A stretch of DNA of 52,641 nt from Zancudomyces culisetae (Eukaryota; Kickxellomycota; Harpellomycetes; Harpellales; Legeriomycetaceae). The translations under genes were made by a program, and so were the position numbers. The DNA is taken from positions 1 to 52,641 of the forward strand of contig LSSK01001162.1 in NCBI GenBank assembly GCA_001969505.1, written 5' to 3'. Below are positions 32,014-41,052 of this stretch, in pieces (the stretch's first letter is position 1; every line of letters begins with the position of its first letter). Under the pieces are notes generated by a model, which did no database searches, was not told where the DNA came from, and was given only the letters and a program-made list of their open reading frames with translations.

Positions 32014-33814
32014 ATAATTCACTGTCACTACTACTGTTATTGTTATTCTCCGTCACAATTTCAGTTTTCCGAGTGAGAATGTCGGCCAGTGAAGGAACTG
32101 TGCGACCCAAATCGCCGTGCACAAATTCCTTAATGTATGTTCCCGAGTCGGTTGTCAGATGCAATATGTACAGATGGCTACTGCTGTTTTCAGTTTGGGG
32201 ATGACGTTTAAGTGTCATAGTATGGATTGTACGTGCGCGTGTGGTGTTTGCTCGGCGATGCAACACTCGGACTGGTGTCTTTTGGTTGATTGTAAATGGT
32301 TTATCCAATACCAATTGTATTTTATCCCCATCTAGTTTCATATATTCACCAATAAATCGATTCAACTCGTAATTGTTATTATTATTATTATTAGTATTAG
32401 TATTATCTCCATTTTCTGTGAACTTTTCTTGTGTATTTAAATGTGGTTTTTTATGATTATTGTTTTCTCCAATCCACAATAAACATGAATACTCCTTGCG
32501 TTTGGCATATTCTTCCTGTTCGTGCTTGATGATTCTGGTTTGCTGCTCACCAATCAACTGCAGTTTGTCGACTTTGACTATTGCTTTATCACCACTTTCA
32601 CCATCTTCACCCAAGAGTTTACCAGTGGCATTGCGGTTAATTTTCTCCTCCAGTAGCTTTATTGACTGCGGCGTAATGTTGTCCAACCTGCGTGTGCAAT
32701 CAAGCAATTCGAAATAAAATGGTCTCCCTGATCCTAACATTAACACATCGACATCTTCACGACCCGAACCAACAAATTTGGTCTGTGTCACAAAGTCGTC
32801 AATTCCACCCTCCTGCACACCCTTATCAGAGTTCCCGAGCCCAAATACCTCCCTAAATCCATCTTCGCCATCTTGGTAGCTGCCAGCAGTTAGAATCACG
32901 TCGGATACCGACTGCATTCCCTTGAACATTGGTGTTTGACTGATTTTGCGGCTGTATTTGTTGTACCTTCCACCCAAATAGTAACTCGTCCGTCTCACCC
33001 TCTCCAGTTGGATATCCAATTCCACATTCCTTGCTATACTTTGTAGTAGCTCTATATCTCCACTTTCTCCCTTTCCAGTACTACCATTGTCGTTGCTCTC
33101 ATGAAGTGTTGATAATTTCCTGAATGATTCCTTTGAAACTTTTATGTTTTTGTTCTTTTTGTAACCTGCTCCACCACTACCTGAATTCGCATCAATACTT
33201 TTGCTGTTGTGAAACAAAAGTTTTTTGAGTGTATTTACATCGGTTCCTTTATCAACTACCTGGATTGTCACTTGTACTTGGCTGTCAGTCACACAAGTAT
33301 ATTTTTTATCTCTTCCCTTGGAAAGCACCAAATCACTCACCAATTGTCTGTACACTTTTTTCACCTCCTCCTTTATTACCACTTCTGTTTTGGCCATTCC
33401 ATTTCCACCATCTCCATTCTGTTCTGAAGCTGCACTGGGTTGGCTATATGCCTTTATAAACACGGTTGGCAGTATCTGCTCTACTGATATCGGCAGCCCT
33501 ATAAAAAGCGAATAGTCGGTAGTCTCATATCGATCCAAACCAGATATAATCAAGCTCGCTGTATGCTCTAGGTTATCACTGCTCAGCAGGCCTGCACACA
33601 ATTGGCACGATCCTGCCTTTTCGTCCCCAGTGCTACTCGTTTTACCATCTCCGCCAGCATTGGTCATAGTTTCCACCACGATACCCTTGCGTACTTCGGC
33701 AGGCACCACAACCCGACTGGAGCAGCTCTTACACAGTACTAGAGGTGGTTGGCTTTTACTGGTACTCTCGTCTATATTCTGCATTTGCATTTGTTCTTGC
33801 TCTTGCTCTTGCAT
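31961..33814 (-). CDS. PUS10: tRNA pseudouridine synthase Pus10
   Basis: Pus10 makes pseudouridine 54/55 in the T-loop of tRNA. One exon, 617 residues. An N-terminal zinc-binding pair CKSC ... CQLC (near 28-31 and 76-79) is the type found before the Pus10 THUMP region. The catalytic half is clear: GRYNKYSRKISQTPMF, SVSDVI, GSGREDVDVLMLGSGRPFYF (with the conserved catalytic Asp motif), VRVLHRRANTTRARTI, and the C-terminal TYIKEFVHGDLGRTVPSL followed by LELNVQHVDLPFP. Length and ends fit the family. The last 53 bases overlap RRN7. Pus10 is known from archaea and animals and is missing from budding yeast, so its presence informs the lineage. Confidence 0.93.
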   Translation of the reverse strand: MQEQEQEQMQMQNIDESTSKSQPPLVLCKSCSSRVVVPAEVRKGIVVETMTNAGGDGKTSSTGDEKAGSCQLCAGLLSSDNLEHTASLIISGLDRYETTDYSLFIGLPISVEQILPTVFIKAYSQPSAASEQNGDGGNGMAKTEVVIKEEVKKVYRQLVSDLVLSKGRDKKYTCVTDSQVQVTIQVVDKGTDVNTLKKLLFHNSKSIDANSGSGGAGYKKNKNIKVSKESFRKLSTLHESNDNGSTGKGESGDIELLQSIARNVELDIQLERVRRTSYYLGGRYNKYSRKISQTPMFKGMQSVSDVILTAGSYQDGEDGFREVFGLGNSDKGVQEGGIDDFVTQTKFVGSGREDVDVLMLGSGRPFYFELLDCTRRLDNITPQSIKLLEEKINRNATGKLLGEDGESGDKAIVKVDKLQLIGEQQTRIIKHEQEEYAKRKEYSCLLWIGENNNHKKPHLNTQEKFTENGDNTNTNNNNNNNYELNRFIGEYMKLDGDKIQLVLDKPFTINQKTPVRVLHRRANTTRARTIHTMTLKRHPQTENSSSHLYILHLTTDSGTYIKEFVHGDLGRTVPSLADILTRKTEIVTENNNNSSSDSELFIDLLELNVQHVDLPFP

Positions 33815-33929
33815 TTTTGGTTTTCTATACTTTTTATTTATGGTTATGTATTAATTTGATTTAGCCATATATTATCAAATTGCAAACAATTTTAAATAGT
33901 AAATAATAATAGCAGACATTATAAAAAGT

Positions 33930-33946
33930 AAAAAAAAAATTTTTTT
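33930..33946. promoter_or_regulatory. A10T7 tract 5' of PUS10
   Basis: Ten A followed by seven T, about 115 bases upstream of the PUS10 ATG. Confidence 0.4.
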
Positions 33947-34102
33947 ATAATTTAAATCATATTTTTGACCAAAGGTAAACCCAATCCTCCTGGCCACCTA
34001 CCAACTACGTTTCCCCCACTTCCGTTCATTTAATCAAATAAATATAAACAAACTTTAAAAAAACTGAAAAATCTGAATAAACTGAAAAAAAAAAAGATAA
34101 AA

Positions 34103-36547
34103 TCATTGGGATCGTTTATTGTTGTCCAATGAGAAATTGGCATCCTTCGCAATATCACTATTAAACCCAAAGACTCTAAACATGATGGAACGCAAAATGT
34201 TCTTGTTGATATGCAAGCTGAGAGAGTTGACACCACGCCACACCGGCAGGTGAATCAAACTGTGGGTACCGTTGCTGTTGACATGGTTGTGGTATACAAC
34301 CAGGGATGTCTGAGGCAAAGTAACTGATTTGATTCGAGATATCAAGTCCTGGTCGCCAAGCTGGTCAAAGCGAGGGTTTTTGAGAAGCAAAAGTGCCTTG
34401 AAATCGGCAATGTCCTTGATTTCCATAACCACAGTTCGTTTTTCACCAGACTCGACATGGCTATTGCTGTCACCGCTGTTGAACAAAAGTTGTAGAAACA
34501 ATGGGATACCTTCTGATGCCAATCTAAACTCAAAACCAGAGTCCTTTGATGGAGGCTTTGCAAATAGCTTGACTCCGGTATTTACTACACGCAGATTTGC
34601 GCTGTTTTTGCTGGCTGTGAGTAGTTGTTTAACCTTTTGAGTAACAAAGTAGATGCTGTTGAATCCTTTTCCCTTCTTTTCACCTTTCTCGTCGTTTTTC
34701 TCTTCACTTATCTCCTCATTTTTCTCATCAGCGTTATCTTGGCTGGTATTTTCTTTTTGACTATCCTCAGTACGAATCAAAAACGCTCCCTTATTCAACT
34801 TTTCATTGCTATTACTACTATCACCACCACAATCGCTATCCTTCGCTATAATTCCGTAGTATTCCAAAATTCGCTTTAGAGTTGTATCCTGTCCCACCTC
34901 CAAAAACGTGAATGGATTCTCCAACAATGCCGGATCAACCGGTGGGTTTTCCAACTCCTGTTTGATGTCTCCTTCCTCTGTGACATCTTTGATCTCTGCT
35001 GAGGAATCCAACTCCATTTCGGTTTCTGGCTTAACGTTGTTTTCCTGCTCGACCTCACTTTTCACTTCATCCTGACTTTCGACATTGTTTTCGCTATCTT
35101 TACTGGACTCGAGCTTCTGCAAAACAGCAACAAAGAATCCTCCTGTGTTTTGTAAATGTGGCAAAATTCTAACACACTTTTCAATTCCAAGCTCCTCGAT
35201 GTTCTTGGGTGGGAAAAATGTCTTGTACTGCTCCTTTTCGTCCCCATTTTCATCTTGACGCTCGGTCACTTCAAACCCATCATTGTTAAATACCTTCCAG
35301 CTACCCAATCCAGAATTTCGTTTCAATTTAGGCAATCTTTTGGGTGCCTCATCAAGCAACTGAAGTGTATCTTGGCCAAACATATTCAATACAGTTGCAA
35401 TAACTGCCTCGTTTTCTATTGGATTCAATGAACATGTCGAATACACTATCTTGCCACCCGGTTTTGTCAAATGAACTGCCCTTGTTAGCAGACGCACCTG
35501 GATTTTATGCAAGTTGTTGGCCTCCTTAAACTTCCATGTGTTCCAAATTCCTAGATTCTTGCGTAATGTTCCGTCTCCACTGCATGGAACATCTGCCAAT
35601 ACTCTATCAAACTGATACTTTCTTTTCCCCTTTTTGCTACCACCATTATCGCTGCTTCCATCTACATTTGTGTATATATTCAATGTTGGGAATCGCTCTC
35701 CACTATGGTTTGTTACCACCAGACTTGGGCTGCAGAGTCTATTTGTCTGCCGAACCAACATACATGCTCGCTTATAGTTCGCATCGTTAGCCACCACTAT
35801 CCCTTCCGGTATTTCATTGTCACCTACATTATCCCGATCATTGTGGATAAGCTCTAGTAGCTGTGCAGTCTTTGATCCTGGTGCTGCACACAAATCAAGA
35901 ACGGCATGGTTTGGCTTTACGTCCAACAACAGTGGTGGAATCATGCTGACTTCTTCCTGGCGACTGATGTTTCCAATCTCTGTTTCTGTCACCAAAAACT
36001 TGTGAAAGTCATTAAGCTCCTTTGATCTCTTTAACTCTCTTCGACCAATATCAAACGTATATGCCAACCCTTTATATGGATACCATTCTATTGGCTGTGG
36101 CCCGCTTCTTCCAACCATGGCCTTCTTTTCTTCTCCATTCTGACCCTCAACCTCAACCTTAACCGCACTTTCACTTTCGCCTTCATCTTTGCCTTTGCCT
36201 TCACTTTCATCTTCAGCTTTAATCGCATCTTCTACTTGTGGCATTACATTTTCCATCAACGGCTTGATTTCATTCTCAATCAACTGTTGCAGCTCTTGTG
36301 CCTGTTTTCTGGTTCCTGTTATTCTAAACGAAATTGGAAGTCCAGTTTTCATACTCTGCATAAACTGCTCCCACTCTTCCTCGCTCTGCACAATATTCTG
36401 TGCCCGGTAGTATCGCACGAAATCTTCATTGTCCCTTATCAGCTCCTGATTGTCCCAGTTTCTTCGCTCTCCGGTGTTTTCGCTCCTCTCTAACCTTCTT
36501 CTCTTCCATACAATCTTCTTTCCTCTTTTACCCATCTTTTTATCCAA
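34103..36547 (-). CDS. TRM4: tRNA (cytosine-5-)-methyltransferase Trm4/Ncl1/NSUN2
   Basis: Nuclear enzyme that methylates C5 of cytosines in tRNA with S-adenosylmethionine. One exon of 814 residues. The N-terminus is basic, then WDNQELIRDNEDFVRYYRAQ and SFRITGTRKQA, both typical of the family. Motifs: EWYPYKGLAYTFDIGRRELK; SAM motif VLDLCAAPGSKTAQLLE (about 216-232); motif IV VLADVPCSGDGTLRKN with Cys322; motif VI IVYSTCSLNPIENEAV with catalytic Cys372. An acidic Glu/Lys insert lies near 112-142, and a long acidic Asn/Glu/Lys stretch splits the C-terminal region. Length is above the yeast protein (684) because of these inserts. The ATG at 36547 is followed by a second in-frame ATG four codons on; either could start. 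Confidence 0.95.
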   Translation of the reverse strand: MDKKMGKRGKKIVWKRRRLERSENTGERRNWDNQELIRDNEDFVRYYRAQNIVQSEEEWEQFMQSMKTGLPISFRITGTRKQAQELQQLIENEIKPLMENVMPQVEDAIKAEDESEGKGKDEGESESAVKVEVEGQNGEEKKAMVGRSGPQPIEWYPYKGLAYTFDIGRRELKRSKELNDFHKFLVTETEIGNISRQEEVSMIPPLLLDVKPNHAVLDLCAAPGSKTAQLLELIHNDRDNVGDNEIPEGIVVANDANYKRACMLVRQTNRLCSPSLVVTNHSGERFPTLNIYTNVDGSSDNGGSKKGKRKYQFDRVLADVPCSGDGTLRKNLGIWNTWKFKEANNLHKIQVRLLTRAVHLTKPGGKIVYSTCSLNPIENEAVIATVLNMFGQDTLQLLDEAPKRLPKLKRNSGLGSWKVFNNDGFEVTERQDENGDEKEQYKTFFPPKNIEELGIEKCVRILPHLQNTGGFFVAVLQKLESSKDSENNVESQDEVKSEVEQENNVKPETEMELDSSAEIKDVTEEGDIKQELENPPVDPALLENPFTFLEVGQDTTLKRILEYYGIIAKDSDCGGDSSNSNEKLNKGAFLIRTEDSQKENTSQDNADEKNEEISEEKNDEKGEKKGKGFNSIYFVTQKVKQLLTASKNSANLRVVNTGVKLFAKPPSKDSGFEFRLASEGIPLFLQLLFNSGDSNSHVESGEKRTVVMEIKDIADFKALLLLKNPRFDQLGDQDLISRIKSVTLPQTSLVVYHNHVNSNGTHSLIHLPVWRGVNSLSLHINKNILRSIMFRVFGFNSDIAKDANFSLDNNKRSQ

Positions 36548-37185
36548 TCTCTTTGCGTCTCGCTAGCCCCTTTTTTATTTCTTTACTGCCTGCTCGATTC
36601 CTTTAGTTTCTTACAAAACTACCACGTACTTTCACTACAGAAATATAATATAAAAAAAAATTTTTTTTGTAAACATAAAGTGTTTTTTTTCTGGCACTAA
36701 ATCAATACAAAATTTGAGCATTAAAAAAAAAATGGTAAAAATATCTTGACTAATCAGCAAAATTACCCGAATCAAACTGAAAAGGGCTATTTTTTTTTGC
36801 TCTTGGTAATCAGTTTAAGCCTGAAATTATTTTTTTTTATTAGCGTTAAAACTTTGTACAAAACTCAATATTTTTGTTCAACTAAATTAGAATCAAAATA
36901 TTCTTTATCTTTTAGTCTCGCTTGGACACTATAGATTCTGTTAGCTACGACTTTGGCTTTAACAACAAAGAGATTTATTTCAACTCGAATCTTTTCATTC
37001 CCTTTCCACGGTTAATTACTCGGATCAAAATATATAAAGGTAAAATTTTAATTGCTAAATGATTTCCTGCCCACAACTACATTTACTTTTTAGATTTCAC
37101 TTTTTTCATTTATTTTATCTCTCTATGCTTCATAGTACTTTAGGCTTATTCATAAATCTATAATATTGCCATATAGTAAATCATA
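36548..37185. other. Spacer between divergent TRM4 and the TOM6-like gene
   Basis: A 638-base AT-rich divergent promoter region with an A9T8 tract at 36652-36668. No other feature recognised. Confidence 0.55.
36652..36668. promoter_or_regulatory. A9T8 tract 5' of TRM4
   Basis: Nine A followed by eight T, about 105 bases upstream of the TRM4 ATG. Confidence 0.4.
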
Positions 37186-37380
37186 ATGTTTGGCGCACCC
37201 CCAAATTCTATTGAGCACCCATCAAGCAGCGAGGGTTCAAAATCATTCGCTGGGTATATCTTCAACGAGCTTTTTTCACCCGAAAAACTCCCCGGAAACC
37301 TTAGTGTTGGTTGGGGTGTCTTGTGCTTTGCTGTCTCAACTTGGGTAATCAAAAACCACGGTGAAATGCTTCTACCATAA
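37186..37380 (+). CDS. Small tail-anchored membrane protein, TOM6-like
   Basis: A 64-residue ATG-to-TAA frame (MFGAPP start). It has a hydrophilic N-terminus, a short amphipathic part (FAGYIFNELFSPEKL), then one membrane segment (GWGVLCFAVSTWVI) and a short end KNHGEMLLP. This layout and the NL-x-GxxxFA...LLP pattern resemble Tom6 of the mitochondrial outer-membrane import complex, which stabilises the Tom40 pore. The match is by shape and a few residues only, so another small mitochondrial membrane subunit is possible. It lies 240 bases from the 3' end of NAP1 in convergent orientation. Its coding character is supported by the sensible domain plan despite the small size. Confidence 0.5.
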   Translation: MFGAPPNSIEHPSSSEGSKSFAGYIFNELFSPEKLPGNLSVGWGVLCFAVSTWVIKNHGEMLLP

Positions 37381-37619
37381 GAGAGCTTGTTTTCTAGTAT
37401 ACTATACAATTACCTGACTTGTTTTTTTTTCTTTCTCTTATTGTGCTTCACCTTTCCTCTTCTTTTTTTCAGTCACAAAAGATAGAATAAAACCTCTTTT
37501 TACTTTTCAAATTTTTTAAATTATATTTATAAATCCAAAAATAAATCAGTAAAGACTGGGAAAAACTTAAAATTTATATACTAGTTTTGGAGGGAATAAA
37601 AAAAAAGAAATATATTGGT

Positions 37620-38822
37620 TTATTGTTGTTTGCATTGTGGGGCTTCACCATCTTTGCCGACAGGTGCCTTTGGGTGTCCCTCTTCATCCTCATCCTCGTC
37701 TTCGTCTTCATCATCATCTTCATCTTCGTCGCTGTATTCATCATCATACATTCCCTCGTCATACTCTTCCTCACCATAATCCTCATACTCCAAGGCCTTT
37801 CCTGTGAACCAGTCAATAGCGTTAGGAACGATCTTCTCCTTGAGCTCTTCACCCAACTCGTAATCAGCCTCAAGTCTCTCGCGTGCCTCTTCGGCCTCTT
37901 CAGAGTCATCCTTTTCGTCAGGAAGTGGAATGGTTTCGAAAAAGTTGAAGAAGGATTCGGCTGGCACGGTTTTCTTGACAACTCTTGTCTTGTTGGTTGT
38001 CTTGTGGCGCTGCTTTTTGGTCTCAACTGTTGTTGTCAAGTCCATGTTTGGCTTCCAGTCAATTTTGGTGCTTTCTGATTTTTCGAATACCAAGTCACCT
38101 GAGATTTTGGACTGTGCGTATGAGTACGACTTGACCAATTCGGTGTTGTTAAAGTATGTGTTGTTTTCGTCAAACTTGAACACTACTTTGAAGCCTGGCT
38201 CCTCAGTTGAGTACTCTACCTTGATGTCTTGCAAGTATGCCAATGCCTTGGCGTCTCTCTCAGTAATCATTTCTTGTGTTTGTGGGTGGTTGTACAACAC
38301 AGTCAACCAGAAAGAGTCAATTCCCTTCACTTTTTTCTCTGGGTCGGTTTCGCCCTCTTCCTCGACCTCCTCAATCTTGCTTTCCTCATCGTCACCTCTG
38401 AGCAACTCTTTGCCTCTCTTTACCTCCTCTGTGGTTGGCTCCTCGTCTCCCTTGATTATTCTGGCTCTTCGCTCATACAATGGGTCATAAAGCTTGGCGT
38501 ATTTCTTTTCCAGCTCCAAGATTTCCTTGTGGAATCCTGCCTCGATTTCGATATGTTTTTCCTGCAAGGCCTGTAGACCTGCAAGGCGAGCCTTCACCTC
38601 CTTTGGCAAACTTTCAATATATTCTGAAGGTGCTCCGGCCAAGCCTTGGAGTCGACCTTGAACAAGACCTGTAATTGCTGGGTTGTTCATAAGCTCCATT
38701 GCTGGATTTCCTGCTGCTGGTTTGCTTCCTCCAACCTGTGTCTTGAAGATTGGTGTATTTTGAGGAGTAGGAGCCAAGTCATCTTGCTCCTTCTTTTGTA
38801 TATTAATTGGCTTTTGGTCCAT
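37620..38822 (-). CDS. NAP1: Nucleosome assembly protein 1 (NAP1)
   Basis: Histone H2A-H2B chaperone. One exon, 400 residues. The long dimerisation helix (LPKEVKARLAGLQALQEKHI ... KKYAKLYDPLYERRARII) is followed by the NAP core: GIDSFWLTVLYNHPQTQEMI, VVFKFDENNTYFNNTELVKS, and SFFNFFETIPLPDE. It ends with an acidic tail of Asp/Glu runs (residues ~345-380) that binds histones. The last four residues are CKQQ, a CaaX-like prenylation motif also seen, as I recall, in animal NAP1L1. Length fits the family. The gene has an unusually even, G+C-richer codon pattern than its neighbours and no introns, consistent with high expression. Confidence 0.97.
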   Translation of the reverse strand: MDQKPINIQKKEQDDLAPTPQNTPIFKTQVGGSKPAAGNPAMELMNNPAITGLVQGRLQGLAGAPSEYIESLPKEVKARLAGLQALQEKHIEIEAGFHKEILELEKKYAKLYDPLYERRARIIKGDEEPTTEEVKRGKELLRGDDEESKIEEVEEEGETDPEKKVKGIDSFWLTVLYNHPQTQEMITERDAKALAYLQDIKVEYSTEEPGFKVVFKFDENNTYFNNTELVKSYSYAQSKISGDLVFEKSESTKIDWKPNMDLTTTVETKKQRHKTTNKTRVVKKTVPAESFFNFFETIPLPDEKDDSEEAEEARERLEADYELGEELKEKIVPNAIDWFTGKALEYEDYGEEEYDEGMYDDEYSDEDEDDDEDEDEDEDEEGHPKAPVGKDGEAPQCKQQ

Positions 38823-38989
38823 TTTCTCTATCTTTCTTATTTACGTGGTGGAATTCCGATATCAGTATATTAATATAAACAATAGTCCCTACTTTTTCGC
38901 TGCTGTTCATAAGAAAATACCCTTTATATAAATCAGAAACGATTCTGCTGCCTTATTTGTTTGTTTTTTATTTTTACTTTTTTATTTTT

Positions 38990-39021
38990 GCCATTTTGCC
39001 ATTTTGCCATTTTGCCATTTT
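38990..39021. repeat. GCCATTTT 8-bp tandem repeat
   Basis: Four tandem copies of an 8-bp unit, about 170 bases upstream of the NAP1 ATG. Could be promoter sites or slippage product. Confidence 0.85.
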
Positions 39022-39367
39022 TTTTGCTTTAATTTTCAGCACCACTTTCTCACCTTTCGCCTATTGCCTAGAACGAAAAATTTTTTTTCATCGTTTTTTT
39101 TTTCTATTTGCTCCATATACAGGCAATTAATTTCACTTTTAGTAAATTCATAAAAAATAAAAACAAAAATGCCGTCAAAATAACTATGAATTGGAAAAAC
39201 TATCTTTTTTTGCGAACGTTTATTTGCCCGTGTTTTTGTTCATGGCCAATCGACGTACATGATTAATCTGCCTGTTTTTCTTTTTGTTTTGCTCCAAGTA
39301 GTGGTTAGCATGTTATTAATCAGCCCCCACACCTTACTGTCACCAAGTAATATCAACACTTGCTGCT

Positions 39368-39384
39368 AAAAAAAAAAATTTTTT
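39368..39384. promoter_or_regulatory. A11T6 tract upstream of NAP1
   Basis: Eleven A followed by six T. A related A5T8 tract lies nearer the gene at 39076-39088. Confidence 0.35.
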
Positions 39385-41052
39385 CGGGTTTTGCTCTTCA
39401 TTTCTCACTGAGTTTACTTTGCTCCTAAACCACATACCTCCCGCCTAAAAAAAACGCAACATTTTGTTTTTGATTCGAGTTTGACAAAAGTTCATCATGA
39501 TACTCATTGAAAACAATGGTATATTGTTTGGACTTGGCCCGCACACACACATCTAACAGAAACAAAAACTTTGTAGTTTGGCATTATATACGGATTTTTT
39601 TCTACAAGTGCTTACTATTCATCTACTTAGAACTCTAGTCATATATCAACCTAATTACCCATGTTAAACCAAAGTTAACACGCTATACAAGATTTTACAA
39701 AGTATATATATGTGTTTTTCTATCACTTCTCCCCGCCACTCCAACTACCATTGTTGTCTCGAAAACTCATAAATATAAATACACTCATTCGTATGACACT
39801 ATGTTCATATATCCCCTCACTCTGATGCTTTCTTTCAAATATTTGGGGGGGGGGTGCAATTTGTCTTTTTTTATAGAGTTAATTAGTAATTAGGTAATCA
39901 AAACATTGTCTTTTAAACAATTTAGACAGGGCCCAAAAAAACAAGTTGCAAATATAGTTGCCAGTGTTAGTATTGTTTGCTGTCAGTAACGTTACAGATT
40001 ACTATAATTAAGATTTTTAGTATACCGTTTTTAGACTTTTTTTTCATTTGTGTCGTGTGGGGAATATATAATATTTTTTATGACCGAGTGGAAGAAGCAA
40101 ATATAGTTGCCAAAACAATTGACTTGACTTTTTAAAAATCGATGTGAAAATTTGTCTGATACTGAGTAAACTCAACCATATATTTCCAACATTGGTTTTA
40201 TATGTACTAATTTCCGATGAAAAGTAAACTGGGTGGGGCGGGGGGTAAGACCTATAGAAATATTTGAGCTATAAACAGTGCATTCGTCATTTGTCATTTG
40301 TCAAGTCGTTTTAGCAAAATCTCTACAACCAAAAATCCACCTGACTCTAATTAATACTTCATTCAAGCAGATAATCAGGCAAAAAGTATTAGCAACAATG
40401 ATATAGCCCAGCGTTTTATTATGAGGATGATGGCAATCAGATAGCAAATGTTGAAAAATTAAATATTTGATGTTCGTGCTTGCCGTGTTTTCTTTATTTT
40501 TGTAGTAGACAACTATACCCCCCCCCCTGTAGTAAGTGCGTATTCTCAATCAAAGTTAATGCATGTTGGGAAGGATTATTTTTTTTAAAAAGTTTAGTAT
40601 ATTTCAAGATTCTCGAGTGTTCGATATAGTTGTTTATTTAACACATCATCCTTTATTATATCCGATACTTTTGGGGATAGATAAACTAAAAAGGGTATTA
40701 TGCGTGGTTATTTCCCCATCTAGTATCTTTGGTGGTAGTAACAAGATGGTAAAAGTCAAGTGTAGAGTTATATTATAAATTATCAAACACCCCATGATGG
40801 GAAATGCTTCCTCCCCAAAAGTTTCTTCAACTGCTTGTACACTTATTCAACTCTATAATGACACTTTACTCTTGAAAAAATACTCAGTGGGGGGGGATGT
40901 AGCATAACCAAAAAAAAAAGCATAAATAGGCATTGGATTTTTTTCAAGTTACAAAAATTTTGTATAACAAACGTGTTTGATATAACATAACACACGAATA
41001 CACAGAGGAAAAAATACAGCTTTTGCTACAATCTGACAGAAATACACAAAAA

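Larger units (their letters stand above)
38823..41052. other. 2.2 kb spacer between NAP1 and the secreted-protein gene
   Basis: Divergent promoter region plus filler. Contains an 8-bp tandem repeat (38990-39021), A5T8 (39076-39088) and A11T6 (39368-39384) tracts, a G10 run (39845-39854), a C run near 40519-40527 and a G run near 40888. No gene or RNA was supportable. A TATA-like CATAAATAGG at 40921-40930 lies about 125 bases before the secreted-protein ATG. Confidence 0.5.

Noticed and set aside
39845-39854. G10 run and other G/C homopolymers (4786, 19289, 40519)
   Set aside because: Single homopolymers without repeating units; likely slippage products rather than functional elements.
40563-40778. 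71-codon plus-strand frame
   Set aside because: Hydrophobic residues follow the T-richness of the DNA; no convincing start, context or family.
41023-41052. In-frame extension of the secreted protein upstream of the ATG
   Set aside because: It begins at a TTG codon; starting at ATG 41053 puts the signal peptide at the very N-terminus as expected.
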